Source of the DNA: Balanoglossus misakiensis
Lineage: Eukaryota; Hemichordata
Assembly (NCBI GenBank): GCA_040954595.2
Contig: CM082585.2
Coordinates: forward strand, 1,302,001 to 1,366,000
Direction of reading: 5' to 3'
DNA length: 64,000 bases
Numbering within the stretch: the first letter of the stretch is position 1; each line of letters begins with the position of its first letter. Below the pieces are notes generated by a model. That model was given only the letters and a program-made list of their open reading frames with translations, ran no database searches and had not been told where the DNA came from. This document shows, piece by piece, positions 24,085 through 36,344 of the stretch. Made by a program: the position numbers and the translations under genes.

Positions 24085-25663
24085 AATTTTGTAAACAAAC
24101 GAGGCTGTGTTTGGAAGCAACCATGGACATTTTAGAACTATCTCTCGATCTACAGAGTCTATAGTGGAAAACTTTCTTATGCACATATGCCTATCTATGT
24201 GTTCTGCGCCTCACAACAGAATTCGGTAAATAAACGAGGCTGTTTGGAAGCAACCATGGAAATTTTACAACTATCCGTCGATCTACAGAGTCTAGTGGAA
24301 AACGTTATTATGCGCATAGGCCTATATATGTGTTCTGCGCATCACAACAGAATTTTGTAAACAAACGAGGCTGTGTTTGGAAGCAACCATGGAAATTTTA
24401 GAACTATCTCTCGATCTACAGAGTCTAGTGGAAAACTTTATTATGCACATATGCCTATCTATGTGTTCTGCGCATCACAACAGAAATCGGTAAATAAACG
24501 AGGCTGTTTGGAAGCAACCATGGAAATTTTACAACTATCCGTCGATCTACAGAGTCTGTTGGAAAACTTTCTTATGCGCATAGGCCTATTACGTGCTCTG
24601 CGCCTCACAACAGAATTCGGTAAATAAACGAGGCTGTTTGGAAGCAACCATGGAAATTTTAGAACTATCCGTCGATCTACAGAGTCTAGTGGAAAAATGT
24701 CTTATGCGCATAGGCCTATCATGTGTTCTGCGCCTCACAACAGAAATCGGTAAATAAACGAGGCTGTTTGGAAGCAACCATGGAAATTGTACAACTATCC
24801 GTCGATCTACAGAGTCTAGTGGAAAACGTTCTTATGCGCATAGGCCTATCTATGTGTTATGCGCATCACAACAGAAATCGGTAAATAAACGAGGCTGTAT
24901 TTGGAAGCAACCATGAAATTTTACAACTATCCGTCGATCTACAGAGTCTGGTGGAAAACTTCCTTATGCGCATAGACCTATTACGTGTTCTGCGCCTCAC
25001 AACACAATTCGGTAAATAAACGAGGCTGTTTGGAAGCAACCATGGACATTGTACAACTATCCGTCGATCTACAAAGTCTAGTGGAAAACGTTCTTATGCG
25101 CATAGGCCTATCTATGTGTTATGCGCATCACAACAGAAATCGCTAAATAAACGAGGCTGTATTTGGAAGCAACCATGAAATTTTACAACTATCCGTCGAT
25201 CTACAGAGTCTAGTGGAAAAATGTCTCATGCGCATAGGCCTATCATGTGTTCTGCGCCTCACAACAGAAATCGGTAAATAAACGAGGCTGTTTGGAAGCA
25301 ACCATGGAAATTGTATAGCTATCCGTCGATCTACAGAGTCTAGTGGAAACGTTCTTATGCGCATAGGCCTATATATGTGTTCTGCGCATCACAACAGAAT
25401 TTTGTAAACAAACGAGGCTGTGTTTGGTAGCAACCATGGACATTTTAGAACTATCTCTCGATATACAGAGTCTATAGTGGAAAACTTTCTTATGCACATA
25501 TGCCTATCTATGTGTTCTGCGCCTCACAACAGAATTCGGTAAATAAACGAGGCTGTTTGGAAGCAACCATGGAAATTTTACAACTATCCGTCGATCTACA
25601 GAGTCTAGTGGAAAACGTTATTATGCGCATAGGCCTATATATGTGTTCTGCGCATCACAACAG
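24085..25663. repeat. 12-mer HOR A-L, 1579 bp
   Basis: The copy runs at exact +1579 from the reference, with the same CTGTTGG (D), CAACACAATT (G) and GTATAGC (J) variants. One clear difference is in K: CTCGATATACAG, with an A at 25463 where the reference has C. That base change recurs in the K monomer of the 11-mer at 28229. Confidence 0.96.
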
Positions 25664-26980
25664 AATTTTGTAAACAAACGAGGCTGTGTTTGGAAGCAAC
25701 CATGGACATTTTAGAACTATCTCTCGATCTACAGAGTCTATAGTGGAAAACTTTCTTATGCACATATGCCTATCTATGTGTTCTGCGCCTCACAACAGAA
25801 TTCGGTAAATAAACGAGGCTGTTTGGAAGCAACCATGGAAATTTTACAACTATCCGTCGATCTACAGAGTCTAGTGGAAAACGTTATTATGCGCATAGGC
25901 CTATATATGTGTTCTGCGCATCACAACAGAATTTTGTAAACAAACGAGGCTGTGTTTGGAAGCAACCATGGAAATTTTAGAACTATCTCTCGATCTACAG
26001 AGTCTAGTGGAAAACTTTATTATGCACATATGCCTATCTATGTGTTCTGCGCATCACAACAGAAATCGGTAAATAAACGAGGCTGTTTGGAAGCAACCAT
26101 GGAAATTTTACAACTATCCGTCGATCTACAGAGTCTGGTGGAAAACTTTCTTATGCGCATAGGCCTATTACGTGCTCTGCGCCTCACAACAGAATTCGGT
26201 AAATAAACGAGGCTGTTTGGAAGCAACCATGGAAATTTTAGAACTATCCGTCGATCTACAGAGTCTAGTGGAAAAATGTCTTATGCGCATAGGCCTATCA
26301 TGTGTTCTGCGCCTCACAACAGAATTCGGTAAATAAACGAGGCTGTTTGGAAGCAACCATGGACATTGTACAACTATCCGTCGATCTACAAAGTCTACTG
26401 GAAAACGTTCTTATGCGCATAGGCCTATCTATGTGTTATGCGCATCACAACAGAAATCGCTAAATAAACGAGGCTGTATTTGGAAGCAACCATGAAATTT
26501 TACAACTATCCGTCGATCTACAGAGTCTAGTGGAAAAATGTCTCATGCGCATAGGCCTATCATGTGTTCTGCGCCTCACAACAGAAATCGGTAAATAAAC
26601 GAGGCTGTTTGGAAGCAACCATGGAAATTTTACAGCTATCCGTCGATCTACAGAGTCTAGTGGAAACGTTCTTATGCGCATAGGCCTATATATGTGTTCT
26701 GCGCATCACAACAGAATTTTGTAAACAAACGAGGCTGTGTTTGGTAGCAACCATGGACATTTTAGAACTATCTCTCGATCTACAGAGTCTATAGTGGAAA
26801 ACTTTCTTATGCACATATGCCTATCTATGTGTTCTGCGCCTCACAACAGAATTCGGTAAATAAACGAGGCTGTTTGGAAGCAACCATGGAAATTTTACAA
26901 CTATCCGTCGATCTACAGAGTCTAGTGGAAAACGTTATTATGCGCATAGGCCTATATATGTGTTCTGCGCATCACAACAG
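25664..26980. repeat. 10-mer HOR variant (F and G missing), 1317 bp
   Basis: Monomers are A 25664, B 25799, C 25930, D 26063, E 26193, H 26323, I 26454, J 26585, K 26715 and L 26850. The layout equals that of 21189-22505 at +4475, including the AATTCGG end of E. J has TTTTACAGC as in that copy. A private TCTACTGG lies near 26396. Confidence 0.94.
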
Positions 26981-28429
26981 AATTTTGTAAACAAACGAGG
27001 CTGTGTTTGGAAGCAACCATGGACATTTTAGAACTATCTCTCGATCTACAGAGTCTATAGTGGAAAACTTTCTTATGCACATATGCCTATCTATGTGTTC
27101 TGCGCCTCACAACAGAATTCGGTAAATAAACGAGGCTGTTTGGAAGCAACCATGGAAATTTTACAACTATCCGTCGATCTACAGAGTCTAGTGGAAAACG
27201 TTATTATGCGCATAGGCCTATATATGTGTTCTGCGCATCACAACAGAATTTTGTAAACAAACGAGGCTGTGTTTGGAAGCAACCATGGAAATTTTAGAAC
27301 TATCTCTCGATCTACAGAGTCTAGTGGAAAACTTTATTATGCACATATGCCTATCTATGTGTTCTGCGCATCACAACAGAAATCGGTAAATAAACGAGGC
27401 TGTTTGGAAGCAACCATGGAAATTTTACAACTATCCGTCGATCTACAGAGTCTGTTGGAAAACTTTCTTATGCGCATAGGCCTATTACGTGCTCTGCGCC
27501 TCACAACAGAATTCGGTAAATAAACGAGGCTGTTTGGAAGCAACCATGGAAATTTTAGAACTATCCGTCGATCTACAGAGTCTAGTGGAAAACGTTCTTA
27601 TGCGCATAGGCCTATCTATGTGTTATGCGCATCACAACAGAAATCGGTAAATAAACGAGGCTGTATTTGGAAGCAACCATGAAATTTTACAACTATCCGT
27701 CGATCTACAGAGTCTGGTGGAAAACTTCCTTATGCGCATAGACCTATTACGTGTTCTGCGCCTCACAACACAATTCGGTAAATAAACGAGGCTGTTTGGA
27801 AGCAACCATGGACATTGTACAACTATCCGTCGATCTACAAAGTCTAGTGGAAAACGTTCTTATGCGCATAGGCCTATCTATGTGTTATGCGCATCACAAC
27901 AGAAATCGCTAAATAAACGAGGCTGTATTTGGAAGCAACCATGAAATTTTACAACTATCCGTCGATCTACAGAGTCTAGTGGAAAAATGTCTCATGCGCA
28001 TAGGCCTATCATGTGTTCTGCGCCTCACAACAGAAATCGGTAAATAAACGAGGCTGTTTGGAAGCAACCATGGAAATTGTATAGCTATCCGTCGATCTAC
28101 AGAGTCTAGTGGAAACGTTCTTATGCGCATAGGCCTATATATGTGTTCTGCGCATCACAACAGAATTTTGTAAACAAACGAGGCTGTGTTTGGTAGCAAC
28201 CATGGACATTTTAGAACTATCTCTCGATATACAGAGTCTATAGTGGAAAACTTTCTTATGCACATATGCCTATCTATGTGTTCTGCGCCTCACAACAGAA
28301 TTCGGTAAATAAACGAGGCTGTTTGGAAGCAACCATGGAAATTTTACAACTATCCGTCGATCTACAGAGTCTAGTGGAAAACGTTATTATGCGCATAGGC
28401 CTATATATGTGTTCTGAGCATCACAACAG
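26981..28429. repeat. 11-mer HOR variant (E and F merged), 1449 bp
   Basis: Monomers are A, B, C, D, an E/F chimera (27510-27640), G 27641, H 27772, I 27903, J 28034, K 28164 and L 28299. The chimera begins as E (TTTTAGAACTATCC) and ends as F (CTATGTGTTATGCGC); 1579 minus 130 is 1449. It carries the D, G and J variants of the 12-mer copies and the K change seen at 25463. Confidence 0.94.
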
Positions 28430-29362
28430 AATTTTGTAAACAAACGAGGCTGTGTTTGGAAGCAACCATGGACATTTTAGAACTATCTCTCGATCTACAG
28501 AGTCTATAGTGGAAAACTTTCTTATGCACATAGGCCTATCTATGTGTTCTGTGCCTCACAACAGAATTCGGTAAATAAACGAGGCTGTTTGGAAGCAACC
28601 ATGGAAATTTTAGAACTATCCGTCGATCTACAGAGTCTAGTGGAAAACGTTCTTATGCGCATAGGCCTATATATGTGTTCTGCGCATCACAACAGAATTT
28701 TGTAAACAAACGAGGCTGTGTTTGGAAGCAACCATGGAAATTTTAGAACTATCTCTCGATGTACAGAGTCTATAGTGGAAAACTTTCTTATGCACATAGG
28801 CCTATCTATGTGTTCTGTGCCTCACAACAGAATTCGGTAAATAAACGAGGCTGTTTGGAAGCAACCATGGAAATTTTACAACTATCCGTCGATCTACAGA
28901 GTCTAGTGGAAAACGTTCTTATGCGCATAGGCCTATATATGTGTTCTGCGCATCACAAAAGAGTTTTGTAAACAAACGAGGCTGTGTTTGAAAGCAACCA
29001 TGGACATTTTAGAACTATCTCTCGATCTACAGAGTCTATAGTGGAAAACTTTCTTATGCACATAGGCCTATCTATGTGTTCTGTGCCTCACAACAGAATT
29101 CGGTAAATAAACGAGGCTGTTTGGAAGCAACCATGGAAATTTTAGAACTATCCGTCGATCTACAGAGTCTAGTGGAAAACGTTCTTATGCGCATAGGCCT
29201 ATATATGTGTTCTGCGCATCACAACAGAATTTTGTAAACAAACGAGGCTGTGTTTGGAAGCAACCATGGAAATTTTAGAACTATCTCTCGATGTACAGAG
29301 TCTATAGTGGAAAACTTTCTTATGCACATATGCCTATCTATGTGTTCTGCGCCTCAAAACAG
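28430..29362. repeat. A'B' dimer array, 266-bp period
   Basis: Dimers start at 28430, 28696, 28962 and 29228, spaced exactly 266 bp (135+131). A' resembles A but has CACATAGGCC and TTCTGTGCCTC. The A' monomers at 28696 and 29228 have CGATGTACAG instead of CGATCTACAG, so there is also a two-dimer (532-bp) alternation. The fourth dimer's B' is replaced by the first monomer of module P. The 12-mer organisation stops here. Confidence 0.9.
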
Positions 29363-30146
29363 AATTCCGTAAATAAACGAGGCTGTTTGGAAGCAAACAT
29401 GGAAATTTTAGAACTAACTCTCGATCTACAGAGTATAGTGGAAAACGTTCATATGCGCATAGGCCTATCTATGTGTTCTGCGCATCACAACAGAATTTTG
29501 TAAACAAACCAGGCTTTGTTTGGAAGCAACCATGGACATTTTAGAACTATTCGTCGATCTACGGAGTCTAGTGGAAAACTTTCTTATGCGCATAGGCATA
29601 TGTATGTGTTCTACGCATCACAACAGAATTCGGTAAATAAACGAGGCTGTTTGGAAACAACCATGGAAATTTTTGAACTATCCGTTGATCTAAAGTTGAA
29701 AAGTTTTTTATGCGCATAGGCCTATCTATGTGTTCTGCGCCTCACAACAGAAATCGGTAAATAAACGAGGCTGTTTGGAAGCAACCATGGAAATTTTACA
29801 ACTATCTCTCGATCTACAGAGTCTATAGTGGAAAACTTTCTTATTCACATATGCCTATCTATGTGTTCTGCGCCTCAAAACAGAATTCCGCAAATAAACG
29901 AGGCTGTTTGGAAGCAAACATGGAAGTTTTAGAACTATCTCTCGATCTACAGTGTATAGTGGAAAACGTTCATATGCGCATAGGCCTATCTATGTGTTCT
30001 GCGCATCACAACAGAATTTTGTAAATAATCGAGGATGTGTTTGGAAGCAATCATGGAAATTTTAGAACTATCCGTCGATCTACAGAGTCTAGTGGAAACT
30101 TTCTTATGCGCATAGGCATATGTATGTGTTCAGCGCATAACAACAG
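29363..30146. repeat. Module P, copy 1 (six monomers, 784 bp)
   Basis: P1 29363-29493 has AATTCCGTAAAT, AAACATGG and AACTAACTCTCG. P2 29494-29626 has AAACCAGGCTTTG, ATTCGTCGATCTACGG and TTCTACGCATC. P3 29627-29750 is the 124-bp short monomer (GTTGATCTAAAGTTG). P4 29751-29883 has TTATTCACATATGCC. P5 29884-30014 has TTCCGCAAAT, GGAAGTTTTAG and CAGTGTATAG. P6 30015-30146 has AATCGAGGATGTG and CAGCGCATAAC. The cassette recurs in whole or part at 32925, 36345, 40413, 44348, 46318, 53683, 59483 and 61587. Confidence 0.92.
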
Positions 30147-30674
30147 AATTTTGTAAATGAACGAGGCTGTGTTTGGAAACAACCATGGAAATTTTACAAC
30201 TATCCGTCGATCTACGGAGTCTGGTGGAAAACTTTCTTATGCGCATAGGCCTATCATGTGTTCTGCGCCTCACAACAGAAATCGGTAAATAAACGAGGCT
30301 GTTTGGAAGCAACCATGGAAATTGTACAACTATCCGTCGATCTACAGAGTCTAGTGGAAACGTTCTTATGCGCATAGGCCTATATATGTGTTCTGCGCAT
30401 CACAACAGAATTTTGTAAACAAACGAGGCTGTGTTTGGTAGCAACCATGGACATTTTAGAACTATCTCTCGATCTACAGAGTCTATAGTGGAAAACTTTC
30501 TTATGCACATATGCCTATCTATGTGTTCTGCGCCTCACAACAGAATTCGGTAAATAAACGAGGCTGTTTGGAAGCAACCATGGAAATTTTACAACTATCC
30601 GTCGATCTACAGAGTCTAGTGGAAAACGTTATTATGCGCATAGGCCTATATATGTGTTCTGCGCATCACAACAG
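30147..30674. repeat. Four monomers linking module P to a 9-mer HOR
   Basis: A D-like monomer with AATGAACGAGG and CTACGGAGTCTGG (30147) is followed by an F/J hybrid, then K (GGTAGC) and L. The AATGAACGAGG monomer follows module P in most copies and could count as a seventh module member (P7). Confidence 0.82.
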
Positions 30675-31866
30675 AATTTTGTAAACAAACGAGGCTGTGT
30701 TTGGAAGCAACCATGAAATTTTACAACTATCCGTCGATCTACAGAGTCTAGTGGAAAAATGTCTCATGCGCATAGGCCTATCATGTGTTCTGCGCCTCAC
30801 AACAGAAATCGGTAAATAAACGAGGCTGTTTGGAAGCAACCATGGAAATTGTATAGCTATCCGTCGATCTACAGAGTCTAGTGGAAACGTTCTTATGCGC
30901 ATAGGCCTATATATGTGTTCTGCGCATCACAACAGAATTTTGTAAACAAACGAGGCTGTGTTTGGTAGCAACCATGGACATTTTAGAACTATCTCTCGAT
31001 CTACAGAGTCTATAGTGGAAAACTTTCTTATGCACATATGCCTATCTATGTGTTCTGCGCCTCACAACAGAATTCGGTAAATAAACGAGGCTGTTTGGAA
31101 GCAACCATGGAAATTTTACAACTATCCGTCGATCTACAGAGTCTAGTGGAAAACGTTATTATGCGCATAGGCCTATATATGTGTTCTGCGCATCACAACA
31201 GAATTTTGTAAACAAACGAGGCTGTGTTTGGAAGCAACCATGGACATTTTAGAACTATCTCTCGATCTACAGAGTCTATAGTGGAAAACTTTCTTATGCA
31301 CATAGGCCTATCTATGTGTTCTGTGCCTCACAACAGAATTCAGTAAATAAACGAGGCTGTTTGGAAGCAACCATGGAAATTTTACAACTATCCGTCGATC
31401 TACAGAGTCTAGTGGAAAACGTTCTTATGCGCATAGGCCTATATATGTGTTCTGCGCATCACAAAAGAATTTTGTAAACAAACGAGGCTGTGTTTGAAAG
31501 CAACCATGGACATTTTAGAACTATCTCTCGATCTACAGAGTCTATAGTGGAAAACTTTCTTATGCACATAGGCCTATCTATGTGTTCTGTGCCTCACAAC
31601 AGAATTCGGTAAATAAACGAGGCTGTTTGGAAGCAACCATGGAAATTTTAGAACTATCCGTCGATCTACAGAGTCTAGTGGAAAACGTTCTTATGCGCAT
31701 AGGCCTATATATGTGTTCTGCGCATCACAACAGAATTTTGTAAACAAACGAGGCTGTGTTTGGAAGCAACCATGGAAATTTTACAACTATCCGTCGATCT
31801 ACAGAGTCTAGTGGAAAACGTTATTATGCGCATAGGCCTATATATGTGTTCTGCGCATCACAACAG
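30675..31866. repeat. 9-mer HOR, 1192 bp, copy 1
   Basis: Order is I' 30675 (A-type start on an I body), J 30806, K 30936, L, A', B', A', B' and a further B-like monomer. The I'-J segment repeats at 31867 with offset 1192. J has the GTATAGC variant of the 22-28 kb HOR copies, which identifies its source. Confidence 0.88.
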
Positions 31867-32924
31867 AATTTTGTAAACAAACGAGGCTGTGTTTGGAAGC
31901 AACCATGAAATTTTACAACTATCCGTCGATCTACAGAGTCTAGTGGAAAAATGTCTCATGCGCATAGGCCTATCATGTGTTCTGCGCCTCACAACAGAAA
32001 TCGGTAAATAAACGAGGCTGTTTGGAAGCAACCATGGAAATTGTATAGCTATCCGTCGATCTACAGAGTCTAGTGGAAACGTTCTTATGCGCATAGGCCT
32101 ATATATGTGTTCTGCGCATCACAACAGAATTTTGTAAACAAACGAGGCTGTGTTTGGTAGCAACCATGGACATTTTAGAACTATCTCTCGATCTACAGAG
32201 TCTATAGTGGAAAACTTTCTTATGCACATATGCCTATCTATGTGTTCTGCGCCTCACAACAGAATTCGGTAAATAAACGAGGCTGTTTGGAAGCAACCAT
32301 GGAAATTTTACAACTATCCGTCGATCTACAGAGTCTAGTGGAAAACGTTATTATGCGCATAGGCCTATATATGTGTTCTGCGCATCACAACAGAATTTTG
32401 TAAACAAACGAGGCTGTGTTTGGAAGCAACCATGGACATTTTAGAACTATCTCTCGATCTACAGAGTCTATAGTGGAAAACTTTCTTATGCACATAGGCC
32501 TATCTATGTGTTCTGTGCCTCACAACAGAATTCGGTAAATAAACGAGGCTGTTTGGAAGCAACCATGGAAATTTTACAACTATCCGTCGATCTACAGAGT
32601 CTAGTGGAAAACGTTCTTATGCGCATAGGCCTATATATGTGTTCTGCGCATCACAAAAGAATTTTGTAAACAAACGAGGCTGTGTTTGAAAGCAACCATG
32701 GACATTTTAGAACTATCTCTCGATCTACAGAGTCTATAGTGGAAAACTTTCTTATGCACATAGGCCTATCTATGTGTTCTGTGCCTCACAACAGAATTCG
32801 GTAAATAAACGAGGCTGTTTGGAAGCAACCATGGAAATTGTACAACTATCCGTCGATCTACAGAGTCTAGTGGAAAAATGTCTCATGCGCATAGGCCTAT
32901 CATGTGTTCTGCGCCTCAAAACAG
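31867..32924. repeat. 9-mer HOR, truncated second copy
   Basis: The copy continues at +1192 with I', J, K, L, A', B' and A', then an F/I-like hybrid with AAAAATGTCTCATG whose last part reads CCTCAAAACAG and leads straight into module P at 32925. Confidence 0.87.
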
Positions 32925-33708
32925 AATTCCGTAAATAAACGAGGCTGTTTGGAAGCAAACATGGAAATTTTAGAACTAACTCTCGATCTACAGAGTATAG
33001 TGGAAAACGTTCATATGCGCATAGGCCTATCTATGTGTTCTGCGCATCACAACAGAATTTTGTAAACAAACCAGGCTTTGTTTGGAAGCAACCATGGACA
33101 TTTTAGAACTATTCGTCGATCTACGGAGTCTAGTGGAAAACTTTCTTATGCGCATAGGCATATGTATGTGTTCTACGCATCACAACAGAATTCGGTAAAT
33201 AAACGAGGCTGTTTGGAAACAACCATGGAAATTTTTGAACTATCCGTTGATCTAAAGTTGAAAAGTTTTTTATGCGCATAGGCCTATCTATGTGTTCTGC
33301 GCCTCACAACAGAAATCGGTAAATAAACGAGGCTGTTTGGAAGCAACCATGGAAATTTTACAACTATCTCTCGATCTACAGAGTCTATAGTGGAAAACTT
33401 TCTTATTCACATATGCCTATCTATGTGTTCTGCGCCTCAAAACAGAATTCCGCAAATAAACGAGGCTGTTTGGAAGCAAACATGGAAGTTTTAGAACTAT
33501 CTCTCGATCTACAGTGTATAGTGGAAAACGTTCATATGCGCATAGGCCTATCTATGTGTTCTGCGCATCACAACAGAATTTTGTAAATAATCGAGGATGT
33601 GTTTGGAAGCAATCATGGAAATTTTAGAACTATCCGTCGATCTACAGAGTCTAGTGGAAACTTTCTTATGCGCATAGGCATATGTATGTGTTCAGCGCAT
33701 AACAACAG
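32925..33708. repeat. Module P, copy 2
   Basis: The copy is at exact +3562 from copy 1, including the CAGCGCATAAC ending and the GTAAATAATCG start of P6. I saw no difference from copy 1 in the stretches compared, although the left flanks differ (A' in copy 1, an F/I hybrid here). Confidence 0.92.
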
Positions 33709-34626
33709 AATTTTGTAAATGAACGAGGCTGTGTTTGGAAACAACCATGGAAATTTTACAACTATCCGTCGATCTACGGAGTCTGGTGGAAAACTTTCTT
33801 ATGCGCATAGGCCTATTATGTGCTCTGCGCCTCACAACAGAATTCGGTAAATAAACGAGGCTGTTTGGAAGCAACCATGGAAATTTTAGAACTATCCGTC
33901 GATCTACAGAGTCTAGTGGAAAAATGTCTTATGCGCATAGGCCTATCATGTGTTCTGCGCCTCACAACAGAAATCGGTAAATAAAAGAGGCTGTTTGGAA
34001 GCAACCATGGAAATTGTACAACTATCCGTCGATCTACAGAGTCTAGTGGAAAACTTCCTTATGCGCATAGACCTATTACGTGTTCTGCGCCTCACAACAG
34101 AATTCGGTAAATAAACGATGCTGTTTGGAAGCAACCATGGAAATTTTACAACTATCCGTCGATCTACAGAGTCTGGTGGAAAAATTTCTTATGCGCATAG
34201 TCCTATCATGTGTTCTGCGCATCACAACAGAATTCGGTAAATAAACGAGGCTGTTTGGAAGCAACCATTGAAATTTTAGAACTATCCGTCGATCTACAGA
34301 GTCTAGTGGAAAACGTTCTTATGCGCATAGGCCTATCTATGTGTTATGCGCATCACAACAGAAATCGGTAAATAAACGAGGCTGTGTTTGGAAGCAACCA
34401 TGGACATTTTAGAACTATCTCTCGATCTACAGAGTCTATAGTGGAAAACTTTCTTATGCACATATGCCTATCTATGTGTTCTGCGCCTCACAACAGAAAT
34501 CGGTAAATAAACGAGGCTGTTTAAAAGCAACCATGGAAATTTTACAGCTATCCGTCGATCTACAGAGTCTAGTGGAAACGTTCTTATGCGCATAGGCCTA
34601 TATATGTGTTCTGCGCATCACAACAG
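33709..34626. repeat. Seven mixed monomers with private variants
   Basis: P7, then E-, F/G- and D-like monomers with ATAAAAGAGG, AACGATGC, CATAGTCCTATC and CCATTGAAATTTT, then F, A and J' (GTTTAAAAGC). The private variants recur at +3810 (37.5-38.08 kb), showing long-range duplication of this stretch. Confidence 0.85.
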
Positions 34627-36344
34627 AATTTTGTAAACAAACGAGGCTGTGTTTGGAAGCAACCATGGACATTTTAGAACTATCTCTCGATCTACAGAGT
34701 CTATAGTGGAAAACTTTCTTATGCACATATGCCTATCTATGTGTTCTGCGCCTCACAACAGAATTCGGTAAATAAACGAGGCTGTTTGAAAGCAACCATG
34801 GAAATTTTACAACTATCCGTCGATCTACAGAGTCTAGTGGAAAACGTTATTATGCGCATAGGCCTATATATGTGTTCTGCGCATCACAACAGAATTGTGT
34901 AAACAAACGAGGCTGTGTTTGGAAGCAACCATGGAAATTTTAGAACTATCTCTCGATCTACAGAGTCTAGTGGAAAACTTTATTATGCACATATGCCTAT
35001 CTATGTGTTCTGCGCATCACAACAGAAATCGGTAAATAAACGAGGCTGTTTGGAAGCAACCATGGAAATTTTACAACTATCCGTCGATCTACAGAGTCTG
35101 GTGGAAAATTTTCTTATGCGCATAGGCCTATTACGTGCTCTGCGCCTCACAACAGAATTCGGTAAATAAACGAGGCTGTTTGGAAGCAACCATGGAAATT
35201 TTAGAACTATCCGTCGATCTACAGAGTCTAGTGGAAAAATGTCTTATGCGCATAGGCCTATCATGTGTTCTGCGCCTCACAACAGAAATCGGTAAATAAA
35301 CGAGGCTGTTTGGAAGTAACCATGGAAATTGTACAACTATCCGTCGATCTACAGAGTCTAGTGGAAAACGTTCTTATGCGCATAGGCCTATCTATGTGTT
35401 ATGCGCATCACAACAGAAATCGGTAAATAAACGAGGCTGTATTTGGAAGCAACCATGAAATTTTACAACTATCCGTCGATCTACAGAGTCTAGTGGAAAA
35501 ATGTCTCATGCGCATAGGCCTATCATGTGTTCTGCGCCTCACAACAGAAATCGGTAAATAAACGAGGCTGTTTGGAAGCAACCATAGAAATTTTACAGCT
35601 ATCCGTCGATCTACAGAGTCTAGTGGAAACGTTCTTATGCGCATAGGCCTATATATGTGTTCTGCGCATCACAACAGAATGTTGTAAACAAACGAGGCTG
35701 TGTTTGGTAGCAACCATGGACATTTTAGAACTATCTCTCGATCTACAGAGTCTATAGTGGAAAACTTTCTTATGCACATATGCCTATCTATGTGTTCTGC
35801 GCCTCACAACAGAATTCGGTAAATAAACGAGGCTGTTTGGAAGCAACCATGGAAATTTTACAACTATCCGTCGATCTACAGAGTCTAGTGGAAAACGTTA
35901 TTATGCGCATAGGCCTATATATGTGTTCTGCGCATCACAACAGAATTTTGTAAACAAACGAGGCTGTGTTTGGAAGCAACCATGGACATTTTAGAACTAT
36001 CTCTCGATCTACAGAGTCTATAGTGGAAAACTTTCTTATGCACATAGGCCTATCTATGTGTTCTGTGCCTCACAACAGAATTCGGTAAATAAACGAGGCT
36101 GTTTGGAAGCAACCATGGAAATTTTAGAACTATCCGTCGATCTACAGAGTCTAGTGGAAAACGTTCTTATGCGCATAGGCCTATATATGTGTTCTGCGCA
36201 TCACAACAGAATTTTGTAAACAAACGAGGCTGTGTTTGAAAGCAACCATGGAAATTTTAGAACTATCTCTCGATGTACAGAGTCTATAGTGGAAAACTTT
36301 CTTATGCACCTATGCCTATCTATGTGTTCTGCGCCTCAAAACAG
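34627..36344. repeat. 13-mer run A-F, I-L, A' B' A' (1718 bp)
   Basis: Monomers are A 34627, B 34762, C 34893, D 35026, E 35156, F 35286, I 35417, J 35548, K 35678, L 35813, A' 35944, B' 36079 and A' 36210. G and H are missing relative to the 12-mer. Marks include AATTGTGTAAAC in C, GGAAGTAACC in F, CCATAGAAATT in J and AATGTTGTAAAC in K. From C onward it recurs at +4068. Confidence 0.92.
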
